DNA from: Isoetes taiwanensis
Taxonomy: Eukaryota; Streptophyta; Lycopodiopsida; Isoetales; Isoetaceae
DNA length: 64,000 nt
Assembly (NCBI GenBank): GCA_021234155.1
Contig: JAJEKV010000148.1
Span: forward strand, 1,012,616 to 1,076,615
Direction: 5' to 3'
Each line of letters starts with the position of its first letter. Position 1 is the first letter of the stretch. Made by a program: the position numbers and the translations under genes. Under the pieces are notes generated by a model, which saw only the letters and a program-made list of their open reading frames with translations, made no database searches and had not been told where the DNA came from. Positions 30,795 through 42,189 of the stretch are shown here, one piece after another.

Positions 30795-31391
30795 CTAGCA
30801 AATGAAGGAATTTACACGGCAAGAAAGGAAGTCCGTGAAACGAGTCAACTTTATCAAGTTATGTTCTCTCCTGATGATGTTGCCATGGAAGAGACATGGG
30901 AGAACCTAAAATCTAATCTGGAGTGCAGCACTATTTGTGTCAAACCTGCAGCTGATGGTTGTTCAACGGGTGTTGCTAGACTATGGTATGCTCATTATTA
31001 TGAACTCAATTAATAGAGATTAACTAAGCACTTATAGCCATACAATAAATGCAGCTCTGGTGAAGACTTGTCTATATACCTGAAAGCATTATATGAAGGT
31101 GTTCCTCGTTTGCTACCAAACACCTTAAGCATGGTATGACCTTAAAAGTGCACAAATTTGCATAATATAGAAAGACATAGTAATGTGTTTGCAGAAGTCT
31201 CTCATTGGTCTTCATGCACCTTTCTTGCCTTGTATTCTGGTGCAGATACATGGTATCATCGAGATGCCATACTTGATGCCGCAAAAGCTAATATTTGAGA
31301 CTTTTATAGAAACCGATGAAATATCCTTCTCATTGGAGGGTCATTGCAAAGAAGAGATATGCTGGGCTGGGAAAAGTAGATGGTTGGAAGT
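30795..31391 (+). pseudogene. D-alanine-D-alanine ligase gene fragment (three exons)
   Basis: Exons at 30795-30985, 31055-31133 and about 31246-31391, all with GT/AG borders and consistent phase. They encode LANEGIYTARKEVRE, then VMFSPDDVAMEETWENLKSN and STICVKPAADGCSTGVARL. The next residues are C-SGEDLSIYLKALYEGVPRL, then HGIIEMP and LIFETFIETDEI before WAGKSRWLEV. VKPA.DGCS is the ATP-grasp lysine/nucleotide segment of D-Ala-D-Ala ligases, and the E-F/T-F-x-E-T-D-E-I segment fits the plant family. The bacterial enzyme makes the D-Ala-D-Ala dipeptide of peptidoglycan; in mosses it supports plastid division. The Gly-rich metal-binding C-terminal part is missing because homology stops where the fold-back repeat begins. 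Upstream exons are not seen. It is a fragment with introns, so DNA-level capture or truncation rather than a retrocopy. Confidence 0.75.
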
Positions 31392-31394
31392 TAT

Positions 31395-31569
31395 GTAGAA
31401 TGGCATGGGGGAAGCCATTCTTGCTGCCCCCATGACCTGCAGAATCAGGTCGCGGCGACCTGATTCTGCAGGTCATGGGGGCAGCAAGAATGGCTTCCCC
31501 CATGCCCGCCGCGACCTGATTCTGCAGGTCATGGGGGCAGCAAGAATGGCTTCCCCCATGCCATTCTAC
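31395..31569. repeat. fold-back repeat: 59-bp perfect inverted arms plus a third copy
   Basis: 31395-31453 is the exact reverse complement of 31511-31569 (59 bp). Between them, 31455-31506 is a further 52-bp copy of the right arm. The arms contain GACCTGATTCTGCAGGTC, itself a near-palindrome, and CATGGGGGCAGCAAGAATGG. It directly abuts the end of homology to D-Ala-D-Ala ligase. Perfect arms mean either recent origin or active gene conversion. Confidence 0.95.
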
Positions 31570-31570
31570 A

Positions 31571-31680
31571 ACGTCAAGGCAAGAAGAACCGGATTCTACA
31601 GGTTTTGGGGACCCATTTTCCATTCTGGACAAGAATGATCAGAGTATCAGGCAAGAACACAGACCCACTTGCCTTGACGT
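31571..31680. mobile_element. 110-bp miniature inverted-repeat unit
   Basis: ACGTCAAGGCAAG (31571-31583) and its reverse complement CTTGCCTTGACGT (31668-31680) bound a 110-bp unit adjoining the fold-back repeat. No clear target duplication is seen. It may be the rest of the same fold-back element. Confidence 0.5.
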
Positions 31681-31683
31681 AAC

Positions 31684-32118
31684 TGTTGGGGTTTTTTGGT
31701 GAGAAGGGCGAGATGCACGCATTTAACCCCAGCATTAAAGAAAACGTTAGCTTCAAGACATTACGTTCTTCAGAGAAGCGAAATGCGAAACAAATATCCA
31801 GAACTTTTTTTACTCTCAGAATCACCAAATAAATACCCTAGAGATGATCCTCCACCAGGTGCAGAATGTACTTTCGTTGATGGACGATCCTACAGAAGAA
31901 ATATAGCAGGTCGCATTAAGAGAAAACAACAGCACGGAAATAGCCCTATCTATTGGGTCAGCATTGGGCAGAATGAAGGAAAAGCAATCGTGCAAAAAGC
32001 CAGACTTATTGCCTGATTTATCTGCCAAAACCGAACAATCCAGAGCATGGCAAATCGACCCCATAGCAGGCCGAAATTGATAATTGCTCTTAGATAGCAT
32101 TAATTCGACACCCCAACA
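31684..32118. mobile_element. LTR-like unit, 435 bp
   Basis: Begins TGTTGGGGT and ends ACACCCCAACA, an 8-bp terminal inverted repeat of the TG...CA type typical of LTRs. No matching 5-bp duplication flanks it (GTAAC / GTGCT), and neither a primer-binding site nor a purine tract follows, so it may be a damaged solo LTR. Confidence 0.4.
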
Positions 32119-33540
32119 GTGCTGCAGACATTAATTGAGGGCTAGATCTCGCAAATTAGTTTTTGACAGGTTAAATTGGCCAGTTTATGGAGATCTATGG
32201 AAATCATAGACGCTAGAGTAAATCGGAATTGGAGATGAAAAAACAGAGGGAAATTCCGCCTGTGGAAACTCAAGCATCTGGATGAGTCGGATTTGGCCAG
32301 AATTGCTACTAAATGAAAGGGGGATTGCATCTTGGGAATTCCTTGTAGAAGTAGAGCTGTGTTTTTGCTAGTATCCCAAAGTATTGGGGCCGATTGCTAC
32401 CAGTATTTAGCCATGAATTGGACAGTCAGATCAAAAGTTCCAATTCCTCCAAATACAAACGGACGCAGAATAAAGATTGAGTAAACATACCTTTTCAACA
32501 GATTGCGGACATCTAGAGCTGCTAATTCATGCTATTTATACAGGACCAGACTGAACAGATGCTGGATTTCCAGGATTTGCAGCGTTGCTACAGCAGCCAC
32601 ATTTGGGGCCACATGCCAACCACATGAAGAACGAACGGTCAATCTAGAATAGGCAGCCAAAGCATTAATTGGCTAGATTTGCAAATCGAACAGAACAGAG
32701 TAGTTATCCAGTATGTCAGCGTTCCAATAAGTCTATACATCTGGCAGTAGGAGATTCAATCATCCAGAGGGTCCAGTTCGTTGCACAGCAAATCGAATCT
32801 TGAAGCGCAAATTCTTAGAATCCAATCTTAGAATCACTGATTGAATTTTGAATGCAATGACGGGTGTTGTTTTCAGGTTCTAACTCGTGGTAGATTTTCT
32901 AACTCGTGGTAGGACCTGTGAATTATCTGTTTGACTCTGATTGATTGATCGCTGATATTATCTGATTGAAAGATCGATGATATTATCTGATTTAAGTAAA
33001 ACGACACGTGTTGATTGCACTTCTCTAAATTGCGGCTCAGGAACGCGAACAAAAATCGCAAACTGCTTTACATAACAAGGATAATAATAATCAGCCAAAA
33101 CCTGGATGTCGCCAACCATGCTTGTTATATTTTATTATGCCGTTCAATAATTATGTACAAATGCGGACTTTAGCAATGGGATTAAAACATTCTAATGTCA
33201 TTTGAGCTTATCAAAGGAGCATCATGTCTCTCGTGAGAAAATGTGTGATGCGGATGTGAGAAAATGTGTGATACATGTCCGCTGCCGAGAATTTCAGCCA
33301 GTAAGTGTACATTTTACATTTCTCTCTCTTTGTCAGACTCAATTCCATACACAAGGGGGTGAAGGCTGCCGCGAAAAACTTCTCATAATCAAATAAAGGG
33401 CAAAAAATGCCTTCAAAAATCCACCCCATAGACAATTCCCACTCTCCAAGCAAAAAAAAACTAAAGAACAAACCAGTCCGATAGTTACATACAGCCAGCC
33501 TATTAAGAAACATTGCACAGCACCTCCATCAAGAGAGAGA
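32119..33540. other. no recognisable gene
   Basis: Mixed AT-rich sequence. Short direct repeats such as TTCTAACTCGTGGTAG (near 32877 and 32896) and GATATTATCTGATT (near 32955 and 32982) are visible. The right part may be the far 3' flank of the PP2-A10-like gene. Confidence 0.45.
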
Positions 33541-33796
33541 GGAGTTCGCTGTTAAGATTCAGCCAGAGACCAGAGCGCAAGAGCCATGCATGTGGGATCT
33601 CATTGTTGTTTTTATGTATGCAATCGTAAGAACTTGAAACTGCCCTTTTAAATGATCAAGGTAAAGGTATAATGGCCTTGCTTCCAGTAATAATAGCATG
33701 TTTCAGTCAGAGATACAAACTGTGGATTGCACGACCTCGGTAAAGGGGGAAAACTTCCATCCCTTTGAGAAAAATTTAGAGAACAAAACTCCATGA

Positions 33797-35605
33797 TCAA
33801 ATAGGCTCAAACAATTTAATACCAACCAGGACATGCAAGATGATAACCAAACATACTGTCGTTGCTACCAAAGACCTTGCAACCATGTTGCGTGTAAGTT
33901 CTGCAACCCTTTGAGTTACAGGTTGATACTTGCCGTCCACATTGGGCGCATCAGTTAAACTTTGGCTGCTCATTACACGCCTTTCCGATCTGTGTGCTGA
34001 CAGAAGCTGTTCCATGCTCTGTTCCTCACCTCTTTTCCTGCCTCCAGATGGCCTGAAAATGTTAATTACCGCATCAAAAGATGAGTGAACAGCTTCTGAT
34101 GTTACAGTACCTGCTAGCTCCATTACAAGTTTCCTATTACTAGGAACTGCAAGAGTTTTAGATAGGCTCTCGATCCAATTAGGCAAATTGACTGGAGAAC
34201 TGACATGAGATATCAAAGCTTTTGAATTGTGAAGTGTAGACCATGATTCTCTTCTCACCAATTTCCCATAATCACTTTCCTGCGGCAAACATGGAGAGTC
34301 ACTACTATCACCATAAGACATGCTTCCTGAATCTCGTTCAGATGTCAAAAAGCTATCCAGATCTTCCTTGCTAGACATGCTCCCATCCACAGAGATGTTA
34401 CTTCCTGTAATTTCTGATTGTTTTCCAGTTTCTGCTGTTAAGTCACTTTCTTGTCCTTGAAAGCTAGAGCACTGTTCTTGTTTCTGCTCAAAATCTTGAC
34501 CTAAATCAGATGCTACACCTGTAGACAGCACCTCATGTGTTGTTCTAACCATTGTTTCAACAGCTCCACTGCATACAGAGGTCAACAGCTCTTTCACGGA
34601 TGCTTCATGAGATGGTTTAGTGATGCTCGCAACTATATCCTCGTAGACATTCACATCTTTTGTTTTGTCAAGGTAGACAGACACGGCTGTTCCAACCAAT
34701 GTTTGAATGGATTCTGCAACCAAAAGCCGTCCTTTTTTGCTGCAAGCTAAATCAAGCAGATTATTTGGACTCCATGGATCTTTTAACTCTAAACCATCCA
34801 AAGGGAACTTGCCAGTCCATCCACTACTGCCCAAACTACTTCCAAGGTAGCCATCTTGTCCAGACGCAGTTTTAAGTTCAAATTCAGTAATATATGGCGA
34901 CTCCCAATTTGAGTCAGAGGATTCTGTGAAATTCCTAGAGAACTCACGTTGTCTCTTGTTTTCAAGGTATGACAAAACAACATTTCGAGCAACACTACCT
35001 AGTACAGTAGAGGCAAAACCAGTTCCAGCATCAGTAAAGAGCTTCTGCATCAACCTCTCAGGAATCCCCCCATTCCCTTCATTGGCCTGATTCTTTCCCT
35101 TTGACGAATTTTCTGATTCTATATGTTCAACTTTCTGGTCATTCACAGGTGTACGTTTTGCAGAATCTTCTCTTGTTTGTGGATGCAGAACCTGCCTTAT
35201 GTATGCCTCATCTACTCTAACATTTCCACTAGAAATATCCAGCCTCTTGTTATTTTGCACCCCATTTATAAGGCCCTGGAAGATACAAGAGGACAAGCAG
35301 ACAAGTGCGTCTTGAAACTCTGGCAACTTGACAATTTTAAGACTTTGTCTTAAGCTTTGTGGGCTATTGTCTTCATCAGAGAGTAAAACGTCTTTTAAAT
35401 CACTGGCAACAATAGCAGTAGAATCAATAGTCTCAGACACGCATTCAGCCATCCTAGCAAGGCTACCAAGAAAGAGCATAACTCTTCTCCTTTTCTGTAC
35501 CACAATTGGCAAGTTATAAATCTTATAGGATGCATAACCACCGGCAGCAAGAGCAGCACAGATAAGAAGAAAATTTCTGCGGCGTCGAGATATAAAAAAC
35601 CCCAT
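33797..35605 (-). CDS. PHLOEM PROTEIN 2-LIKE A10-like protein
   Basis: An intact, intronless 602-codon frame. The N-terminus is RRRRNFLLICAALAAGGYASYKIY, a basic run followed by a hydrophobic segment, then LPIVVQKRRRVMLFLGSL and MAECVSETIDSTAIVASDLK. This layout is characteristic of the plant proteins named PHLOEM PROTEIN 2-LIKE A10. The middle has FASTVLGSVARNVVLSYLE and LVAESIQTLVGTAVSVYLDK. Near residue 500 comes LVMELAGTVTSEAVHSSFD, and the protein ends in a hydrophobic helix (SLVATTVCLVIILHVLVGI). Membrane segments at both ends suggest an anchored protein. The biochemical role of the family is not established and it lacks a clear lectin domain. The Met at 35605 is chosen because it precedes the conserved RRRR motif with no earlier in-frame Met. 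This is the only clearly intact host-type gene here. A possible 5'-UTR intron spans about 35645-35813. Confidence 0.88.
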   Translation of the reverse strand: MGFFISRRRRNFLLICAALAAGGYASYKIYNLPIVVQKRRRVMLFLGSLARMAECVSETIDSTAIVASDLKDVLLSDEDNSPQSLRQSLKIVKLPEFQDALVCLSSCIFQGLINGVQNNKRLDISSGNVRVDEAYIRQVLHPQTREDSAKRTPVNDQKVEHIESENSSKGKNQANEGNGGIPERLMQKLFTDAGTGFASTVLGSVARNVVLSYLENKRQREFSRNFTESSDSNWESPYITEFELKTASGQDGYLGSSLGSSGWTGKFPLDGLELKDPWSPNNLLDLACSKKGRLLVAESIQTLVGTAVSVYLDKTKDVNVYEDIVASITKPSHEASVKELLTSVCSGAVETMVRTTHEVLSTGVASDLGQDFEQKQEQCSSFQGQESDLTAETGKQSEITGSNISVDGSMSSKEDLDSFLTSERDSGSMSYGDSSDSPCLPQESDYGKLVRRESWSTLHNSKALISHVSSPVNLPNWIESLSKTLAVPSNRKLVMELAGTVTSEAVHSSFDAVINIFRPSGGRKRGEEQSMEQLLSAHRSERRVMSSQSLTDAPNVDGKYQPVTQRVAELTRNMVARSLVATTVCLVIILHVLVGIKLFEPI

Positions 35606-36010
35606 TTATGCACTTTTGGGGAAGCCAAAGCACAGCAACAGGATCTGAGTGAGTCAAAACGTCTGGATTAGATCGCATTGCGTTTAAAGATCACTTAAGA
35701 AAATTTACACACGAATTTGCAAAGGATTGAAGAGATACAATTAGGGCAATCAGGGAGCATAAAATGCAACAAAAGGAAAGAAAAAGAACGGGTAATGAAA
35801 GGGAGGATACATACCACATATTGATTGCTCCGGCGTTCAGCATTACGAAGGAAGGGGGATGCTTGAATCTAGCATTAGGGTATAAACGGAGGAGACCAGA
35901 GCCCGCGCCATGCCATTTGGAGTATATGGGGTTACCCTGGAACGTGGCACTGTAAAAGGCTGAAACGTTGCGCCACGTATTTCTTTGCTTTTTACCTAAT
36001 CTGCCTTTAA
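35606..36010 (-). promoter_or_regulatory. 5' leader and promoter region of the PP2-A10-like gene
   Basis: Minus-strand reading shows a donor-like ATGTG|GTATGTATCC near 35813 and an acceptor-like CTCACTCAG near 35650, so the leader may be spliced. The region ends abruptly at the 3' terminus of the Helitron at 36011. Any promoter element further upstream was either displaced by the Helitron or is supplied by it. Confidence 0.4.
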
Positions 36011-39000
36011 CTAGAAAATTGCCCAGCGTTGCTGGGCGAAAATTAAGGCTATTCATTCTAAATATTCTTCTCTATCATTTCTTTTGATCCTAAAATACAC
36101 CAACACGGACTATTTTTAACATTCATGCTGCGTATTGAGGATTTGTGTTCATTTGATATGAATGCAATTTTATATCTATAATTTAGATTATAGCTACAAA
36201 TTTATATTCAACAATAAATTGCATTTGCTTCTATAATCTGTTGAATATTTTTGGCGATTTCTGTTTATTTCCTATTTTTAAGACAAATAAATTCTATTTT
36301 TCTGTTTATATCTATAATTTAGATTATAGCTACAAATTTATATTCAACAATAAATTGCATTTGCTTCTATAATCTGTTGAATATTTTTTGGCGATTTCTG
36401 TATATAAGACATCGTTGATAATTATAGTTGTTTTTCGTGTTCCCAGTGGTTCCTACACTAAGTCAAATACAGCTGATACTGATCTTCGTGTTTTGTATAT
36501 AGAGCCATGTTTATGGAAGGGATTAAATAATTTAAGGTTAATTATTTGATCTTTGAAAAGTACTTGTTGTTTTTATTTGGAAATTGTTGTCTGTCAAGTC
36601 TTGTAATTGTGTTGTGACTACATAGTATTTACTCTATAATATTCTAAATTCAGCAATAGCTTGTCCTATGGCTTTTGTTAAGTATGTTGTTCTACAATTT
36701 TTTGAAATCATAATTGCTCTAGCTATGCATCATTAACTTCCGTTCCTCGAATGCTCAATGCTCCTTGGATAGCATTGTCATGATGTTAGCAAAAGTGACA
36801 TTCTTTAACCAAAAAAGCTTTTACAATCATTCATAGGCATATAATAATACCAAATATAGATTTAAGTGTTTTATTGGTTCATCGTAGGACTTTATTTCAT
36901 GCTTCTAGTGTGAAAGTGATGCATTGATCATCACACAACAAATGCAGTTAAATAGCTACATAAATCCCAAACAATATTTACTAACTTTATATTGGCTAGT
37001 ACAGTTCATTTTGTTTGTAGAAAGGAAGTCTAAATAGCTCAGAAGGAGTTAAATCATTGAGGCCATGTAAACAATAAATTTCAAGCGCAACTGAGCACAG
37101 AAGCAGTGGAGCTACCAATCTATTATCCAAAAGAGATAAATGAGCTAATTATTGAAGTTAACATTGTAGCACTACATAAAATTTCCCAATGATATGTTGA
37201 AAAATCCAACTTGTGCAATATCCTTTGATGCGTTTTGTACACAACAATCATAACCTGCCCATCATGTGCTTGCATTTGCACATTTGTACAACTTGCAAGA
37301 GCTTGACTCTAGAAAGTTGTGCCATGCATGAGGCATCCTTCGCCTGACATATAAATACATATCTTTCCTCATCCCAGGCATGCAAGTGTATGGGCATAAA
37401 TTTCAGAGAGGCATAACTGTCAAACAGAGCTTAGAAACAACACCTCCCAAGCTTTAAGAAAATCTCCTACTACATCATAAGTGCACCTAATGAGCCATGT
37501 CCTGCAACAATATAAACAAAGCAATTCTTACATTTTCAAACCAAGTAGTTGTCTTGCCATTGCAGCTCCAAGTGATTGTGTAGCTGCTACCTAAAAATTA
37601 TCCAGCCAAGCAATGTAAGAAGTGGAACAACTGAAAGCATAATTGGTCGTTGACAACCAAGGAGCAACTAACCTTTGACACGCTTAATTATTTCCAAAAG
37701 CCCAATGTATATATAACACTGGAGCAAGACAAAGAAGAAATGTTGTACATCTATTGATCATGTGAGAGACCTATTATTAGACACATTAAAAGGTACAGGC
37801 AAGTAATGTTCCATCCTCATTACCATGGAGAAGGTAGAAAATGTAATAGAGCAATAGAGTAGAAGATTAGCCAATGTATTTTACAACTCTAGTTTGTCGT
37901 GCATTCTTCCTTCTGCAAGAAGACCTCCATGAATCATAAACCCGCATGAATAACATGCTTAAAAAAATCTATAGAAAATCTTTGGGCATAGACACTGCTT
38001 ACCTGCAATAGCCATAGCCCGCCTGATTGGACTGGAGCCTTCCCATTGCTGACCAGCTTTGCATGGTAATACATGGAAAACCTGGAAAAGAAGTCACAAA
38101 ACTAAGAAACATACCCGGGAACCAGCTCCATGTGCATACCACCTATCTTCTTGCACGCTCCATTGTTTCTTTAAGTACAAAGAGGTGTTGAAAGTAGCAT
38201 TACCATAAAAGCAATTTGCCTGAAAATATCTCTGCTACAAAAATGCAGATAGATGAAATGCAATAGGGAGCTCTCTTTTAAGAAAATGGATGGACCGTCA
38301 TGAGATATGGCACACACATCCTTAGACCCGTTTTTGCAAGGTGCGCATGACATAATCCGTGAAGTTCTTTGTGTTAGAACTGTCTGGCAAAAACAGTAAA
38401 ATAACCCTTGCTCTTGATGCTGCAATAACACTTTGCTTTCTCACTCTTGACTTTTGCAGATCTGGTTTACTTTAGCATTATCTTATTCCTCATGCACCAC
38501 CATTTACATCTACCTAAGCATCTCTTTCTGTTTGTGACATCCAGATATTGATCCACAATAACAATGAAGAAACACAATAAATGGAAGTAGAATTTTTTTC
38601 CAAATACCATTTTAAGCCCAAATCTAGACAGCTATGCTGCAGCACTGGCAATCTCAAGGATCATCTGAATATCCAGATCTGCTAGCTCGATTGAAAGAGT
38701 TAAACTTATGAACTGAGTAGAGAATAGATGGATTTTTATGCTGGTGTAGGAGCGTTATTTGGAATCAGTGAGCATCATTGCCATGCAATATAAAATCGTA
38801 TGAAGAGCTGAGACTGTCTAAAATCTCCCAAGAAGGGAACAATGCCAAATATAATATCAAAAACCCAGCTAGGCTGCCGATCACGCCTATGGCTATGGTG
38901 ATGCTGCAAAGAGAAGAGAGAAGGGAAATACGATCTTTATTACACTTCCCTGCCCTTCAGATCCTAGCTTAACATCCAAACTCCATGAGCAGCGCACCCT

Positions 39001-39233
39001 TAGCGCACCCTTACTTGCTGCTTCGAAGACATGTTTTTACCTCTCCAATATGGGGAGCTCTAGACCTACACCTAAAGGATTTACTATCGCTGTCGAAATC
39101 TGCCATAGCCCTCGAACCGTGTCCGAAATAGGAGATGCAAGACGGAAGGCCTAGATATTGCCATGTGGCAGATTTAGAGCCGTCAGATTTAGGGCGTGGT
39201 CCATTACTTGCACTAAAACATTATAATATAAGA
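36011..39233 (-). mobile_element. complete Helitron, 3.22 kb, non-autonomous
   Basis: On the minus strand it starts TCTTATATTATAATGTT (39233 leftwards), preceded by A. It ends with the hairpin GCCCAGCAACGCTGGGC (36021-36037), AATTTT and CTAG (36014-36011), followed by T. The first 17 bases and hairpin equal those of the Helitron at 18651-20983. There is no Rep/helicase gene. The interior is AT-rich with an approximately 100-bp direct duplication (about 36171-36270 and 36307-36407). It sits about 400 bp upstream of the PP2-A10-like start and on the same strand. Confidence 0.9.
36171..36407. repeat. 136-bp-period direct duplication in the Helitron
   Basis: Copies beginning TATATCTATAATTTAGATTA near 36171 and 36307 continue through TTGCATTTGCTTCTATAATC and GGCGATTTCTGT. 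They are almost identical for about 95 bp. Confidence 0.85.
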
Positions 39234-39437
39234 TAGGTGCGTATATTGGCTCCCTATAGCGTATAACAAACATTTTTTTTTAAATAGGCAAAAAGCCTTA
39301 CGTTCACAAAACCATTAGGATTTAGAACTTTGAGCCGGATTGGCCCTTCTGCTACAAAATTCAGTAGGAACTTTTCCTTTAACAAAGATTTATAAAAGGA
39401 TCATCAGAAAGTTACTTTTAACAAAAGTTACATAAGA

Positions 39438-41750
39438 TCATGCATTTGTATAGATTTGCCTGTAATGAGCACGTACAACAGCAACAAAGTCGAACTCTTC
39501 TATTTCAGGCCCTTCTAAAGAAATCCTGACAAGCTCATCAAGTGTTGTAGTGGACAACCTGTTTCTGGATTTTGTCTTCACCAAGTTTATTCTACTAAAT
39601 CCACGCTCGCAACTAGCTGTGCTGCAACATTGTATCATACCAATAGTGGCCACTTTTAGCAAATTGGAAAACTCCTCTTTCCAAATTGGATGACCATAAA
39701 TTATACCCCATGTGTCTGGAAAACTTCTGCCTGTCCACTCTTCAGAGGCTGTAATTTTCTAGACTGAATATTCACGCACCAAACTAGCAAGATCAACAAT
39801 TCCATGAACAAGTTCTCCTCCAACTCCAACATTATCTTTGCCATAAAACTGTGCAAAGACTTTAATCTCGTCCATGCCATATTGCTTCAACTCCCTGAAT
39901 GATGAGGGTAAGTTAATGGGAGCTAAGACAACAAATTTTGATAAAGTTCCTGTTATTGCAAACTCTTCCAACCTAGATTTAATACCATCTACAAGAGCTT
40001 TAGAAAACCTTTTCTGAAATTCAATTGCCTGCTGCAAGTCCTCTCCACTTGGTAACCTTATCAATTCCACGGTTCTATAATCATTTCCTCTTACTGCACT
40101 TCTAAGTTCAGCTAATAAGCCATCTTTACTTCCCCCATCTGGAATTATTGGGTAACATCTGCTATCCTGCAAGTTAGCATTGAGATCAATGTTGCTAATT
40201 AAATAATACGATTGGATCTTAGCCACTGCTCGCCGACATAAACCCCCTACAACTGTAACATCAATGTTAGAGCTTTGGAACTCCAAACTTAATTGGTTCA
40301 TAACAGCCAAGATGTCACCTAAGAAGTGAAGGATATAAATATTTTTAAATGTCCTTAGCTTTTGATACAATTTATCGGCATGTTTTGTGCCATAATTCTT
40401 GAATAACTCCAAAACAGGTACTCGCATAATCTTGATATGGCTTGCTGCCTACTTAGCCACCTTGTGTCTTGAATTCTTTGAAGTTGGAGCTCGCTATAAT
40501 CCAACTCCCTCTCTAGCTCCATAAGAGCCTGCATCCTACTTGGGCATTTAGAGAAGAAAGCTGCAATTTTATTCACAATATTATCCATCTCATCACAAAC
40601 GGACTTGGAATTTTCAGATTTGAAACAATCTTGAATACATAAATCTGCCCTATGAGCTATGCAATGAATGCTTGACATGTATGGATTAAGTTCCTTCAAT
40701 CTAGCTGCAACCCCTGTTCTATTTCTAGCCATCACATTACAACCATCAAAGCCAAATCCCATGCATTTCTGAAAATCTAGCCCCCAATCTTTTAAAGATC
40801 TTTGAATGCAATAAAAAATTATGCCTGCATCACCTTGAATGGCAACAATGCCCAAGTAACTATTCTCAACTCTAGAGTTGTAAACATAATATAGGTAGCA
40901 TAGAAAATCAAGTGCTTGGATACACTGAAAAAAGAAAGAAAGAAGGTGATGTTAAGATAAAGTATTTGAGGATTTGAAAAATGAAAGAAAAGTAGAATTA
41001 AAGAGAGTAGGTTACTTGATATCGGTTGATTCATTTACCATGAGACCAAAGTATGGACTGGCCCTCACTTTTTGAAGAACCTGATCCAAGACGACACTGT
41101 TGATAGTTGAAACAAATCTTGTGCAAGCCACTTCACTATTATACATGCTTCGCACATCTTTATTGCTATTCAACCTCTCTAGTTGAATTAATTCAGAGAA
41201 TCTTCTAAATTGAGCAAACCCTTTGGCAAGAAAATAAGCACATCTAAATAGCACAGCAACATTTTTATCCACAACTTCTTGATTCCTCCTTTGTGTAGCT
41301 CCAAGTGAAAGTTGCTCTCCATTTCTCACCTCTTGTAGATATATAGAATGCTTATGTTTTTCAGTTCCTCCATGAGTATGAAAGCTTGAAGTTTTGAAAT
41401 TGGAGCTGCTCCCTTTGCCAAATGGGTTCTTACAGTACTTATTTTCTTTACATAATGTGCAAAAGATCAACCCTTCCTTCTCATCAAATTCTAACTATCT
41501 CCATTTATCCTTCCAATCTGGCTGTCATTTCTTCTTTGCTAGTGCAACTATCTTCATTCGAATGCCTTTTGAATCTTTGACTCCAACTTCGTTTACTGCT
41601 GCAATTGATTCTTCTAATACCTCTTCATCATTAGACATTCTGATCCTACTAAATCCAAGAGTCCTCTGTTTAGCATTAGCAACATTAAGAGCACTGAATT
41701 TCCTCTTAGCCATAGGATCCTTTCCCATCCTCACAAACTCAAATCAGGTT
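39438..41750 (-). pseudogene. hAT transposase (ZNF862-like group), decayed
   Basis: Minus-strand order: an N-terminal basic stretch, then stops, then GLIFCTLCKENKYCKNPFGK with KHKHSIYL (a CCHH-type TTF/BED-like finger). Next are YFGLMVNESTDI, a GT/AG intron (about 41008-40926), GWG-like LKDWGLDFQKCMGFGFDGCN and HCIAHRADLCIQ. QDTRWLSRQQAISRL precedes a one-base frameshift near 40427. A stop follows REYSV at 39758, then MIQCCSTASCERGFSRINLV (the hAT C-terminal dimerisation motif, S-x-x-x-E-R-x-F-S) and KTKSRNRLSTTTLDEL. STD, FDG/C-x-x-H and the ERGFS helix are typical of hAT transposases related to ZNF862. At least two upstream stops, one frameshift and one late stop make it inactive. Terminal repeats were not located. 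Confidence 0.82.
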
Positions 41751-42189
41751 GTATCAAGCTGAAGAAGAAGCGGCAATCCAATCGACTCTCGCTGAAGAAG
41801 AAGTGACTCTGGCTGAAGAAGAAGTGACAAAATTATCTGATTAACCTTAAAAAATCGGCTCTACAATCTACAATATGGATCACAAAAGCGACTCTAACAA
41901 CATGGCTTACATTATTTGTAAGATAATATACAAAAACTATGCTGCTAGTGGCGAATGCTGGCAGCTCTTGCCTACGGCATCTTGTCGGATCTGTAAAAAT
42001 GCTGCCGGATCTTGCCTATGGCTACTCCACTACGATTTTTCTTAGCTTTTCCCGCCCCTTGCATGCAAGCAGTGCATGCATATAATAATACAGTTGGTGA
42101 AATTAAATCTTCAGTCAGATGGCTGTTGAACGAGATTTAATAATATGTATATATATATAGTATATAATCAGGAACAAAATATTTTTACC

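Noticed and set aside
31684-32118. Definite solo LTR.
   Set aside because: Ends are LTR-like, but the flanking five bases differ (GTAAC versus GTGCT), so it is only a possible LTR.
35691-36056. 121-codon minus-strand open frame starting inside the Helitron.
   Set aside because: It spans the Helitron border and the presumed 5' leader, with no domain; more likely a chance frame in the leader and intron of the PP2-A10-like gene.
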